64,000 bases of DNA, taken from positions 1,550,001 through 1,614,000 of the forward strand of contig CANXME010002181.1 of the NCBI GenBank assembly GCA_948144175.1. Direction: 5' to 3'. The DNA comes from Closterium sp. NIES-65 (lineage: Eukaryota > Streptophyta > Zygnematophyceae > Desmidiales > Closteriaceae). The position numbers and the translations under genes were made by a program. How positions within the stretch are numbered: position 1 is the stretch's first letter; each line of letters opens with the position of its first letter. Positions 1-11,027 of this stretch are shown piece by piece. The notes under the pieces were generated by a model that was not told the origin of the DNA, searched no databases, and saw nothing but the letters and a program-made list of their open reading frames with translations.

Positions 1-197
1 ATTGAAATCGGCCATGGCGGGGGTGTCGGGCAAGCTCAGCGAGAGCCTCGGTCGTGGCCGTGCGTGCTTTCGAGAGAGCACTACGAGCGGCGGTGCTGTG
101 TCGCTGAGAGACGTCTACCCCCCCCAAAAAATTGAGATAGTGGGAAACGAAGGTGTGGATGCGGTCCGAGATGAGATCGTAGGCTCTGAATACCAAG
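1..197 (-). mobile_element. 5' internal part of a Ty3/gypsy element (truncated by window edge)
   Basis: On the minus strand this follows the LTR at 198-529. It starts with a primer-binding site reading CTTGGTATTCAGAGCC (an iMet-type PBS with one extra T) and then a leader that closely matches 18935-19117 of the complete gypsy element. It ends with the first five gag codons, ATG at 15-13, reading M-A-D-F-N. The complete element has M-A-E-F at the same place, so the comparison fixes the gag start in both. The rest of the element lies left of base 1. Confidence 0.85.
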
Positions 198-529
198 TGT
201 TACGAGTGCAATTGAGTGAACGAACGAGAATTGCACTATCGAAGCAAGAATACAATGAGCGAAGGCATGAGCGAAGAATATATAGCGAAACTACAGTGGT
301 AACGGTAATGGTCGCGCGACGAGCCTGGGACTGAGGTTGGGAAAGTGTCGAAGCGTAGGCCCGGAGCGCGGGTTACCAGCCGAGCCGTGAGGTCGGGATG
401 CGATGTGCGAAAAGGGCGGGATGATGAAATGATGCGATGGTCGCGAGTGGTAACGGTGCTGACTGAGGTGCTACAGTGATGTACGCGTTGAGCAGGGATG
501 CGAATTAAGGAAAAGGAATTTTCCTTACA
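198..529 (-). repeat. 5' LTR of minus-strand Ty3/gypsy element
   Basis: A 332-bp LTR that on the minus strand begins TGTAAGGAAAATTCC and ends CGTAACA. It aligns along its length with the LTRs at 18601-18934 and 25490-25823, with clear point changes and small indels, so it is an older or sister copy. A TATA-like TTTCGCTATATA stretch is conserved in all three copies. Confidence 0.85.
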
Positions 530-3138
530 ACAATAATGTAACGCGCCCTCAAATTCCAATACAACCTGGCCAAGCACGTCATTCCATCCACCATCAAGCT
601 TCTACTAGCTCAGCAGGAACTTGCTACGATGACTGCACTACTTGTAACATTCGCACGCGACGAGAATCTCTTTAGTCATTGTTCGTTTGCAATGTCAAGG
701 GACAGATGTCATCAACTATCGGATTCTGCGCATCAGCCACGCCACTAGCGGCTCGGCAGCCGGGGCGAGCAGAGTCGCTCCTGAATCCCGAATCCCTCTT
801 TCTTCTCACGCACCCTCCCTCTTTCCGCTTCTCGTCCTCCGGCGTGTCTTGAGTCAGCGCTGCTGCAGCCGGGTCGCGATTCACCTAGCTACGGTTAGGA
901 TCAATCGATTGATCCCCGGTGAAGGGGGAATCGAACTAGTTTCAGTCGTGGGGTTCCTGCCTGCGTTTTGCTCACCAACCGTCGAACGTCATCAATCGCA
1001 GGCCTTCTCTTGGCGCTCGCCGTTGCTTGTTTGAGGCGAATCGCCATTCGCGCAAGCAGCGCAAGCGGCGCTGGCAGCGATGGGCGGGCGATGTAACGGG
1101 GATTGCGGATGGGGCTGGCGGAGGTCATGCAGGATGAGTGGGGAAGGGGCCCGGGAGGCAGTTGACAAGGTGGGAATCGGTGTAGAGCGGGGGAAATGCG
1201 TGTAGGAATCTCTCGAGTTACTACCCGTGTCACTCGGGCTAGGGTGGAATGGAGGCGGTTGAATGACTGGATGTTGCCAATGTGAGAATTTTGTAGATTC
1301 AGCCAGGAGTCGGTGGGGAGTCGCTGAGAGTGGCAGCGGAATAGTTGTGAGAGTGAGTGGAGAGGAGCTGATAGGCAGGCCAGGTGAGTTGAGATTCAGT
1401 CCCGCATCTCCCCTTGGTTTCCTTCCCTCCCCTCCCAAAATCTGATTCTTACTTCTAACCCAGCCCCCATTCGCACCGCCCCCCCATCCCATCCATCCAG
1501 CCTCGCAACATGTGAGTCGCATGTGTGTATCCCACATCAGCGCATTGTGTCTCGCTGATATTCGCCCGTACCCCTTCTCCTCCCATTTCCTCCCCTTCTT
1601 CGCTCCCGGCAGCAGCTATCCAATCCTCCATCCACCGCGCCATTCATACGAGCATACGCCGTCTCCCCTCCCTTCCCGTACAAACATAAAGTGCGGCTGA
1701 GCGATCAGCCGCTGTGACAGGCCCATTCAGGTGCGTCACCTTGTGGTGCATACATGATGCACATGGTACGTCATACCGTTGCATGCCACGTTATGCCGTA
1801 TAGTAAACAGTGTGCTAGGGAGGCAGAGAGAGCCGAGATAGTTGCGCTTCACTTTGTGGCGGAGGAGCGCCACAAAGGTTTGTCTGCTCCATCGCTGCCC
1901 GAGCTGGGCCGCCTGCAGCGATTGTCTGTGCACTGCCTGCAGTGGTAGAAAAGGTTTGTCAGTGCGTGACTGCCTGTGCAGCCGGGCTAGGCTGGGCTAG
2001 GAGCTGTGTGAGTGTGCGTGGATGTGAAGGGTGCGGTGTGGCTTTGAGACGTCTCCAGTGAAGGGAAGCATGGTGGCAGGCAGAGGCCGAGGTACGTGAG
2101 GGCTACATGCGGCGCTGCAGGTGCTGCAGAATGGCAAACTGTTCTAGTTCCAAAATTGCTACCTACCGTTCTTACACTTGAATTGTACAGAGCGCTTTCT
2201 TTCGAATTAATCATTCGAGGCCGCGGTGCTGGAGTTCCAATTGACCGCTCCCAAACTTGGGCAGTTTCGCCTCGGCCTGAACATCTTACAAGTCGCACCT
2301 CCCCAGATCCGCACCTGCTGCTCCTACACCAACTCCTGGCCTACCGACTCTCACGCTATGGCGCGAACGCACTGCTCACCCGAACTAAGGCTGCTGACGT
2401 GGTGCAGGTGCGCAAGAGAGGCTTCCGGTGAAGCTGGGCTGCTGAGTGCCACCACATGACTGTTTTTAAGGAGGGACGAGCAAAAGGACAAGGAGGTGTG
2501 TTTTGAGTGGGTGAGGAGTAGTGGGACGGGGTGCTTGATGCTTGTGATCACTGGTAGGTAATGTGCGAGGCAAGGCTGGGCGAGGCTTTGTCCATTAACC
2601 CTTACCCCCTCCCCTTCCTTCCCTCCCCCTTCCCTTACTCCCTCCCCCTCCCCTGCCCCCTTCTTCTCCAGTTATCCCCTGCCCCTCCTCCTCGCCTCCT
2701 AACGAAAAACCCCACGAGAACTAACGAAGCGGGTAACCCTTAAAATGTCCGGACCAAGTCTTGTCCGGACGGGCAAGATGGGAAATTGTCACACGCCCTT
2801 ACTCCCGGCTTCGTCCCGCGCCCTAGGCATTGGTCCGTCCCTTCCCGTTCATTCCCCTACATCCCTCTCTCCCCCAGCCTCCCACCCCCACCCCCACCCA
2901 CCTTGTCTTTCGCATCTCTCTCAAAAGACGCTGCTACTTTCCTTCTCTCCTTCCTTCCCCCTTCCGCTTACCTACTTTCTCCCCTTTCCCCTCCCGGGCT
3001 GCTGAGTCTTCGGGTAACCTGCATTCTGTTGTGCAACCTGCGCACTGCTGGGTGGCGCCGTGCCAGTTTTCCTCCTCAGGGACGCGCAGCGGGAACACGA
3101 GGTGGGCTTGTTGGCCAAAGGGAGGTGAGTGGACCGAG
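530..3138. other. Non-coding mosaic of diverged repeat modules
   Basis: No gene is supported. ORFs here are short and end in C/T-rich low-complexity stretches. Blocks near 1030-1460 (from a CAAGCAGCGCAAGC motif through TGGGCAGGCCAGGTGAG-like text) resemble 26727-27400. Blocks near 2290-2570 resemble 5690-6120, 27950-28200 and 29080-29210. These look like decayed copies of one or more dispersed non-coding repeats. Confidence 0.6.
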
Positions 3139-4145
3139 GAAAGGAGGTGCGTGGTGCAGGAAAGGAGGTGCGTGGTGCAGGGAAGGAGGTGCGTGGTGCA
3201 GGGAAGGAGGTGCGTGGTGCAGGGAAGGAGGTGCGTGGTGCAGGGAAGGAGGTGCGTGGTGCAGGGAAGGAGGTGCGTGGTGCAGGGAAGGAGGTGCGTG
3301 GTGCAGGGAAGGAGGTGCGTGGTGCAGGGAAGGAGGTGCGTGGTGCAGGGAAGGAGGTGCGTGGTGCAGGGAAGGAGGTGCGTGGTGCAGGGAAGGAGGT
3401 GCGTGGTGCAGGGAAGGAGGTGCGTGGTGCAGGGAAGGAGGTGCGTGGTGCAGGGAAGGAGGTGCGTGGTGCAGGGAAGGAGGTGCGTGGTGCAGGGAAG
3501 GAGGTGCGTGGTGCAGGGAAGGAGGTGCGTGGTGCAGGGAAGGAGGTGCGTGGTGCAGGGAAGGAGGTGCGTGGTGCAGGGAAGGAGGTGCGTGGTGCAG
3601 GGAAGGAGGTGCGTGGTGCAGGGAAGGAGGTGCGTGGTGCAGGGAAGGAGGTGCGTGGTGCAGGGAAGGAGGTGCGTGGTGCAGGGAAGGAGGTGCGTGG
3701 TGCAGGGAAGGAGGTGCGTGGTGCAGGGAAGGAGGTGCGTGGTGCAGGGAAGGAGGTGCGTGGTGCAGGGAAGGAGGTGCGTGGTGCAGGGAAGGAGGTG
3801 CGTGGTGCAGGGAAGGAGGTGCGTGGTGCAGGGAAGGAGGTGCGTGGTGCAGGGAAGGAGGTGCGTGGTGCAGGGAAGGAGGTGCGTGGTGCAGGGAAGG
3901 AGGTGCGTGGTGCAGGGAAGGAGGTGCGTGGTGCAGGGAAGGAGGTGCGTGGTGCAGGGAAGGAGGTGCGTGGTGCAGGGAAGGAGGTGCGTGGTGCAGG
4001 GAAGGAGGTGCGTGGTTCAGGGAAGGAGGTGCGTGGTGCAGGGAAGGAGGTGCGTGGTGCAGGAAAGGAGGTGCGTGGTGCAGGGAAGGAGGTGCGTGGT
4101 GCAGGGAAGGAGGTGCGTGGTGCAGGGAAGGAGGTGCGTGGTGCG
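3139..4145. repeat. 21-bp minisatellite, about 48 tandem copies
   Basis: The unit is GGAAGGAGGTGCGTGGTGCAG, almost without variation except in the first and last few copies (a G to A change, one GGTTCAG unit near 4014). As 21 is a multiple of three, all three plus-strand frames stay open and give artefactual ORFs of about 350-450 codons with 7-residue repeats. There are no spacers, so it is not a CRISPR array. Confidence 0.97.
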
Positions 4146-4204
4146 ATTAAGGAGGTGACTCTCAGTTGGTTCAGATCTGTTTGAGATTCATCCTTAAAAG
4201 GCTA

Positions 4205-4345
4205 AATGCCTGAATGTCATGTGCCTGAATGTCACGGCCTGAGTGCCATGTGCCTGAATGCCATGTGCCTGAATGCCATGTGCCTGAATGCCATGTGCCT
4301 AAATGTCATGTGCATGACTTCCCTGTGCTTCAGTTCCATATGGCA
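4205..4345. repeat. 15-bp tandem repeat (TGCCTGAATGYCATG type)
   Basis: About eight imperfect copies of a 15-bp unit containing CCTGAATGCCATGTG. The same CCTGAATG core forms the second half of the 30-bp tandem unit at 28441-28590, so two unlinked arrays grew from related seed sequence. Confidence 0.85.
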
Positions 4346-7133
4346 GTGGTAGCAATTTACCCTAAGTGGCAACTCCCCCAAAACCCCATCCCCTTCCTTC
4401 CCTTACCGTATCGCTCTCAACATTCTCACCGTTCTATCCCACTGCCAGGTGCGCATAGTGCAACGGTCGTCACTCTCCATCGTAGTCCCCCCATCCCCTC
4501 CCCCTTACACGTTCCCGTCCCCACCCCTTTCTTTATTCCCATCCCGTTTCCCATCCCCTCTCAGGACCTCCTCCATCCCTTTCAACTTCCTCCTCCCCTG
4601 GCCACATGTCCGGGTCAATGTGTTTCGGCTTCATCTGTGGATGTGATGCCCACCCTCCCACCCTTGTAGCTCTTCCCACGTACCCTTGCCCAAGACCCTT
4701 TTCTCACCCCTTCCAAACTCCCCCATCCCTGACCCCTCCAGCTCTTCTCTGCTCCTGCTTGCTGTTCCCATGGCCTCTCTCACCCACCCGCACAGCCACT
4801 ACTGCTCGCCAAGGCATCATCTCAGAGCAATATTGAACCTTTCTCTTCAGCCCTTTCTTTACCCTTATGCATTCGCATTCACTTACCCCCCTCCCCCTTC
4901 TTTACCCACTCTCCCTCCCCGTACCCCTGCCATTATGCTTTCTGGCTACCTCTCCCCTTCCAAACCCCCCTCCTATTAACCCTTCCCTTTCCCTTACCCA
5001 TTCCGACTCCCCTGACCCCAATCTCCTACCCCTCCCCTGATCCCAACCCTCGCAGCGCCAGCCGCTGCCACGAATTGTCTTGCGATTCGCATCGAATTCA
5101 CGCGGTTCCATTGGATTGGCTGGGCGTGCGATGGGCGAGTGCAGTAATCACCACCGCGCATGCATGTCACTGTCAAGCTGGACTGGACATTACCACACCG
5201 CCTGCACCACCTTTGCGCGGGTGTCAGGCCTCGGCCCTCGCCTCGTCACGGTGATGCCTCGCACCCACTCTTGCACCACCACCGTCGACAGCAGAAACGT
5301 AATGACTGTCGTCCGTCCCATCTGTGCTCCCGCGTCTCCTACACCGCCACTGGTCCCCCCCCCCCCTGTCTTCCTTCCTGCCACGTGTCGCCCGCCCGCC
5401 TGAGCCCTCCTGCTACCCGTCCCACCATGGCGCAGCTCCCTTCCCTCCTTCCCTGCTCCCTCCCTCTCCCAACTCCCTCCCCCGCTCCGTCGTCCAACTC
5501 CGCACCTGTTGCTCCTAACTGACTACTGCCCCACTGCACTCATTCCCGCCACTTCTCTCCACATCTATTACTACTTCCCGCCTTTCGTACGCACTTTCTC
5601 TCATGGCCACTAGAGATTCCTCAAAAGTGATACAAGCGTTGCACTGTTCCTTTCCCCTCCTTTCTCCTCCTCCCCTCCCCCACTTTCCTGCTCAGCACCT
5701 GCTTCTCCTACTCCAGCTTCTGCCCCACTGCGCGGACTCGCCGCCTACCTCAATGTCTCCCATCGTACCCTTCTCACAAACCACTGTGCTGTTTTCTCTT
5801 GTCCCCCCACCTCCCCTCTCTCGTTCCCCTCTCCCTCCAGCTCCACACCTGCCTCTCCTACACCAACTCCCATCCCACGGATTAACCGACGTCCGCCCCA
5901 CGGATTCCCGGTCCTTGGCGTGATCCCACTGTTCACGAGCAACCTGGGAGCTGCTGGCATGGCAGAGCTGCGCAGGAGGTGCAGGGCTGCAAGTTTCCCC
6001 GTGGCGATGTTGTTCCCCACGGCGGAGCAGCGGGAGGAGGAGGTGCGTGGGGCGAGGAAGGTAGTGGGCTGTGATGGTTCACTGCTGCTGCCCACTGGTG
6101 GGTGAAGAAGGTGTGTGGGTGGTAGGAGGAGCATGGGCCTTCACCGGGTGACCTGCTAGTTATGGGTCATCAGTGGGTCACTAGCAGGTCACTTTCAGAT
6201 CGCTCTCAGGTCTTTTCCAGGTGACTCGCAAGTCACCGTCTGGTGATTCCCAGGTCACTTTTAGGTCGCTCTCACGTCACTCTCAGGTCACTTTCAGGTG
6301 ATTCGGCTGTGTTGATTTGCGAGAGGCTGAATGCCGGCCAGGTGAATGCTGCCCGGCTGAATGCCCCGCAGCGTTGTTTTCAAGGTGTCCGATACTCCGT
6401 GCATGGTGCATGCCCTGCTGTGGTATCACTTAAGTTGGCAAAACGCATGATTACTGGTAACAGGGACTGACACTCTACAGCGTTGCACCCCAATCCCCCT
6501 TCTCCCATCACCCACAACTTTTCTCTCACCCACCTCATTGAATTTCCCTCTGGCCCCTCCTGGCTGTCCCACCGGTCCCTCCCACTGGCACCCCCTCCCC
6601 CACTCACCCACTGTGTTTCAAAGAAAAACTAACTTGTACCTTGCCACTTTTTGGCCCTCCCCATCCCTCCCCACCACCCCTCCTTCCCATCAGTCACCAT
6701 TTCTCTCCCACCTACCTCACTCGCATCTACCTCCTTTCCTTTCCTTCTCTTCCCTCTCCTGCTCGTCCCTCTCCCGCTCTTCCCTCTCCCTCTCTTCCCT
6801 CTCCTGCTCTTCCCTCTCCTGCTCTTCCCTCCCCCGCTCTTCCCTCTCCCGCTCTTTCGTCCCCTGCTCTCCCCGCTTCGATCACTCGTCCCTCGTCCCT
6901 CTCTCGCTCACCTGTCCCTTTGGCCCTCGCCTTGCTGTTCTGCTTATTGTGAGGTGAGGACAGTGCCTCCATTCCACCCCACACACGCCCCCTCAGCTAT
7001 TCCAGTGCATAATGGCAGGGCGCTGCAGTGTGCACCTCTCCCCACTCTCCCTTGCTTGCCCATGCTCGTTACTTCTCCCTGCATCCCCGCACCCACCCCC
7101 CCACCCCACCCACACATTCTCATGGGGGTGGGG
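4346..7133. other. Non-coding C/T-rich low-complexity DNA
   Basis: Long plus-strand pyrimidine-rich tracts (4380-5080, 5320-5560, 5640-5860, 6530-6940) alternate with repeat modules. Near 6170-6300 a short motif of the type CAGGTCACTTTCAGG recurs about ten times. The module at 5930-6110 resembles 28010-28160. ORFs are proline/serine-rich and caused by composition; no gene is supported. Confidence 0.6.
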
Positions 7134-7208
7134 TGAAGTGCTGGGCTGTAGTGGCCCACCCACTATACTAGTTCCTCATGGTGTGTCACTACAGCCCAGT
7201 ACTTCTCC
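7134..7208. repeat. Short inverted repeat
   Basis: A left arm near 7134-7153 (GAAGTGCTGGGCTGTAGTG) is repeated inverted near 7187-7207 (CACTACAGCCCAGTACTTC) with one mismatch, around a loop of about 34 nt. No terminal duplication was seen, so the origin is unclear. Confidence 0.7.
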
Positions 7209-7610
7209 CCGCCATGTCTCGCACTCGCTTTCCCATGCTCGTGCGGGTCTTTCTCTCTCCTTGCCGATCTTTCTCCCTCCTTTCCCCATCCAACTGCACG
7301 GCCAAAGATAAATGCTTGAAGGATTAGCCCCTGGATTGCTGTTCCACCCCCACACCCCCTTTTTCTCGTGGGCAGGATATGACCGTTATACAGTACTTGT
7401 CGTGCTTTGTTTCTCCCCTACCATAGTTGTACGGTACTATAATATTTTTATTCATGCGCATTGCCAAGACTGCATGCACAAATGCATGATGTGCATGACA
7501 GCACGAGAAGTGGCATGATAACACACTCTTGCTCAAACTTCATTATATGAACTGCTGGTATGTTATCCTGTTGTAAGCATTATTGTCATTCCTGACATGA
7601 AATTATGTTT

Positions 7611-7616
7611 TTTATT
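7611..7616 (-). promoter_or_regulatory. Candidate poly(A) signal AATAAA for the F-box/LRR gene
   Basis: AATAAA on the minus strand about 145 bases downstream of the stop codon of the F-box/LRR gene, in a locally A/T-rich stretch. Position and context fit a 3' UTR, but the hexamer is common by chance. Confidence 0.35.
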
Positions 7617-7760
7617 CCTGATCTGAACAAACAAACGTCCATCAAAACAACCAGAATTTCCTGAAGTTTGTAAGGAAACAAAAACCAAAAAAAAAATTGC
7701 CAACTCTTTGAATCGCTGAGGTGTAATCAATGTGGTGGCACTGCAAAGAATACCCAGGAA

Positions 7761-9326
7761 TCAGCTGCTCATTCTGAATACTGGAGAAATTCCCCTGCAG
7801 CCTCTAATATCGATGTATTCAAGACCCGCAAGAGCCGTGATGGATTCTGAAAGCACCTCAAGTTTATCGCAGCAAACTATGGATAGCTTCCGCAAGCTCC
7901 TCAGCTCGCCCAGTCTATTGGGAAGCTCAGGTATGTTGCACCCGATGATGTCAAGCCTGCTCAGGGACGACAGCTGCGTGAACGAGGACGGAAGTGGCTG
8001 ATGAACCTTTTCTAAAAGTAATGTCTCCAGGCTAGCTAGGCCTCCAATGTCTTCAGGGAGTAGCAGTTGCGGCAAACTCACGATGCACAGCGACTTGAGA
8101 TTCGTTAGGGAACCGAATCCTACTGGTAGCTCAGTAACCTCGCTGCAATCAACCAGCAGAAGGGACTCCAAGGATGTGAGCAGGCTGAAGGAAGCAGGAA
8201 GATGGGTAAGTGGCAACCTGAACAGCGCCAACTTTTTCAAGTCACTCAACTCTCCAAAGTCGTCAGGTAGCGTGGACACACTGCAACTTGAGAGTGTCAG
8301 GCTCCTTAGGCAGCTCAGGGAAGAGAGCCGATCAACATGACTGCAACGGTTGATGCTCAGCTCTCTAAGACCCGGCATCAGCTCTCCAACATTCTCAGAA
8401 ATGTTCTCCATATGATCGAAACTGAGTTGCAGTTGTTCCAGTGCACTGCACCGGGATGAGAAGAGCTGGTCGAATTGACCATAAAGTACTCTAGCTTTCA
8501 AGGAAGTCAGAGAAAGAAGCTGTGCGAACGAGAAGGCAGCAGAAGGCCTCGTCACCCTGAGACGAGGCACAGAAAGGCTGCGAAGCTTAGTGAGATGAAC
8601 GATGCTTGATAGCAGCGCAAAATCCACACTCGGCGAGTCAATCGAGAGCGCCGTGAGAGAAGTAAGGTTCAAAATTTCTGGAACCCTGAGGACTGAATTA
8701 TCGTCCACAATCAGCGTTAGTAAGTGCGGCAGCTGGAACAAGGATAAAGGAAGCCTGTATTTTCCATGAAGACAGAGCAGCGATAGACTCTCCAGTTGTG
8801 TGGAATGGCGGAAGAAATGGTCCAGGCCAAGATCAATCAGTTGCGTCTGCATGGAGTATGTCTGTAAGTGGAACGACTTCAGCTTACTGCAGGCGAGGTG
8901 AGCCAAAAGGGAATCGTCCAAAGACGTCACGTTCCCGAGGTGCAGATGCGTCAGATTCGGGAAGCACGTGATGGAACTTTGGAGATTCTGGGGAGAACCA
9001 CGCCACGATACCATGACGAACGTGGATACATGAAGCTTAGCCAGCCGACGCCATCTACTGCAGGTGGACGCTATCAGATGATTGTGAGCGGTGTTTCTAA
9101 AATCAGGAGGAATCGGTAACCTAGTGACAATGTTTGGGTTATAGAGCTCTTTCAGGTCAGCGTTTCGAGAATAGTTACTACTATCGCGTCTAGCTAGCGT
9201 CATCGTGGATTCCCTAAAAAGATGGTGATAATAATCTCTTTGAGCATCATACGCGGCTTCGGAGAACCAGAAGATCTTTACAAGAATCTCGTCAGGAAGA
9301 CTGTCGATGCGTGTGGGAGTCTTCAT
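7761..9326 (-). CDS. F-box/leucine-rich-repeat protein
   Basis: A 521-residue protein from the ATG at 9326. An in-frame ATG at 9479 would add 51 hydrophobic/basic residues of unlikely coding value. Residues 5-20 read as the start of an F-box (RIDSLPDEILVKIF). The second F-box half, CSRWRRLAKLHVS, lies about 70 residues further on, so the F-box carries an unusually long loop rich in Asp/Tyr/Arg. From about residue 100 to the end are some 16 leucine-rich repeats of the plant LxxLxxLxxLxL type (for example LTSLESLLLVDCSEVTELP). In the family, the F-box docks to SKP1 in an SCF ubiquitin ligase and the LRRs choose the substrate; that role is inferred here. No transmembrane segment is convincing within the 521 residues. 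It is the only long non-transposon ORF in the window, and its upstream side is crowded by the foldback element and LINE. Further 5' exons cannot be excluded. Confidence 0.75.
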   Translation of the reverse strand: MKTPTRIDSLPDEILVKIFWFSEAAYDAQRDYYHHLFRESTMTLARRDSSNYSRNADLKELYNPNIVTRLPIPPDFRNTAHNHLIASTCSRWRRLAKLHVSTFVMVSWRGSPQNLQSSITCFPNLTHLHLGNVTSLDDSLLAHLACSKLKSFHLQTYSMQTQLIDLGLDHFFRHSTQLESLSLLCLHGKYRLPLSLFQLPHLLTLIVDDNSVLRVPEILNLTSLTALSIDSPSVDFALLSSIVHLTKLRSLSVPRLRVTRPSAAFSFAQLLSLTSLKARVLYGQFDQLFSSRCSALEQLQLSFDHMENISENVGELMPGLRELSINRCSHVDRLSSLSCLRSLTLSSCSVSTLPDDFGELSDLKKLALFRLPLTHLPASFSLLTSLESLLLVDCSEVTELPVGFGSLTNLKSLCIVSLPQLLLPEDIGGLASLETLLLEKVHQPLPSSFTQLSSLSRLDIIGCNIPELPNRLGELRSLRKLSIVCCDKLEVLSESITALAGLEYIDIRGCRGISPVFRMSS

Positions 9327-9479
9327 AGTGGTAGTATTGTTCCCTCCGACGACTCTCTTCTGGAACCTAATGGGTAGGACCAGAAAACGATACCTACCAG
9401 CATAAAAAATCAGTCTCATCTCAGGTGAAGAGAATAGGCTGAAATAGAACATCAGGATCAGCGGCAGCGTCAGCGTCAA

Positions 9480-9751
9480 GGAACATCACCGCTGCTGTGA
9501 TGTTTCTTCAACAAGCCTTCCGCTCGCTCTGATCGCCGTCGCACCAACGACACACGATGCTGGGGTTTCGGCGAGGCTGGCGAGCATCGTAGGTACAGTA
9601 GAGCCAACGACCGTCACAGCAATCACTCCCAGGTCATCGCACAACCGTACAAAGTTCTGTGAGTGGTTGCGAGGGTTACAGTTCGCAAGGCACAGGCATT
9701 CGAAATCGGGGGGAGTGGCTGGGAGCGATATTGCATTTGCGAAATCCTTGG
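9480..9751. other. Spacer between F-box/LRR gene and foldback element
   Basis: 272 bases upstream of the F-box/LRR gene on its strand. A minus-strand ORF covers it but begins inside the foldback element, has no recognisable domain and is probably fortuitous. It may hold the promoter or a 5' exon of the F-box/LRR gene; nothing specific was seen. Confidence 0.4.
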
Positions 9752-10938
9752 GAGAGAATTTCTCCAGACCCGGAAACGGCGATTTGCCGTTGCACACGTG
9801 GCCTCGAATTGCTACCGTGGTCGGACAAATCGATGATAATTGCTCGAGTGGTCTTGCCAGAGGTTTCCTCTGGCATTTTTTTTATCCGGCACATTACCCA
9901 ATACCGGTTTTCAGCCCTGAAATTCTTACGTCGAACGTGTCTCTTCCCGTGAAAATGTGGCGTACTATTTTCCGCCCGAAATTTCCGGCTGGGTGACGTG
10001 CGCGAGGGTGGCCACGTCACCATTCGAATACACGACAAAAATCAACAGTCGCGCTCATTTTCGGTCCAATTCTTGACCAATCCGCGCATTGTAATATGAT
10101 TCCCCGATCACATACTCAGTTGCACGGATGTCAGTACGCGCGACCAATTACAGAGTGCGCCTGATTGGTCGACTTCATGCGCGGGGCATTTTCTGACCTT
10201 GCGCGTCCAATCAGATCGCGCTCATATAGGGTCCGCGCATTTACCTATATGAGCGCGCATATGTGATGCTCGAATGTGTGTGTGATCTGTTTCATTAATA
10301 TAAAACTATATTACTGAATTCGAGAGACGTTATCACTACCGGCGTTATCACTACTGATAACATCTCTCGAATTCAGTAATATAGTTTTATATTAATGAAA
10401 CAGATAACACACACATTCGAGCATCACATATGCTCGCTCATATAGGTAAATGCGCGGACCCTATATGAGCGCGATCTGATTGGACGCGCAAGGTCAGAAA
10501 ATGCCCCGCGCATGAAGTCGACCAATCAGGCGCACTCTGTAATTGGTCGCGCGTACTGACATCCGTGCAACTGAGTATATGATCGGGGAATCATATTACA
10601 ATGCGCGGATTGGTTAAGAATTGGACCGAAAATGAGCGCGACTGTTGATTTTTGTCGAGTATTCGAACGGTGACGTGGCCACCCTCGCGCACGTCACCCA
10701 GCCGGAAATTTCGGGCGGAAAATAGTACGCCACGTTTTCGCGGGAAGAGACACGTTCGACGTACGAATTGCAGGGCTAAAAACCGGTATTGGGTAATTTG
10801 CCGGATAAAAAAAAAGCCGGAGGAAACCTCTGGCAAGACCACTCGAGCAATTATCATCGAATTGTCCGACCACGGTAGCAATTCGAGGCCACGTGTGCAA
10901 CGGCAAATCACCGTTTCCGGGTCTGGAGAAATTCTCTC
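9752..10938. mobile_element. Mutator-type foldback element (MULE-derived, non-autonomous)
   Basis: A 1,187-bp near-perfect palindrome. The left arm (9752 to about 10339) and right arm (about 10352-10938) are inverted copies of about 588 bp around a loop of roughly 12 nt. The ends are GAGAGAATTTCTCC and its complement. Flanks carry the same 9 bp, AATCCTTGG, at 9743-9751 and 10939-10947 (10 bp if the next G is counted). Long terminal inverted repeats, G..C ends and a 9-10-bp target duplication are hallmarks of Mutator-like elements. There is no transposase, so movement would need a MULE transposase in trans. The arms contain several CCAAT/ATTGG motifs and A/T-rich inner ends. Confidence 0.85.
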
Positions 10939-11014
10939 AATCCTTGGGGAAGGGGAGAGGGGTGGGGAGGACCAGTGCATGACGGGCTGATGAAAATCCG
11001 TTATGGGGACGTTC

Positions 11015-11027
11015 GATAGGGAACATT
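11015..11027. repeat. Target-site duplication of the LINE (left copy)
   Basis: GATAGGGAACATT, repeated at 18553-18565 directly after the poly(A) tail. A 13-bp duplication is typical of target-primed reverse transcription. Confidence 0.93.

Noticed and set aside
3139..4145. CRISPR-like array
   Set aside because: Units are directly adjacent with no unique spacers, and the setting is eukaryotic.
2786..4184. Three overlapping ORFs of 350-450 codons with 7-residue repeats
   Set aside because: They exist only because the 21-bp minisatellite has no stop in any plus frame; all three frames are equally open and none has an independent domain.
9486..9797. 103-codon minus-strand ORF upstream of the F-box/LRR gene
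   Set aside because: Starts inside the foldback element and shows no known motif.
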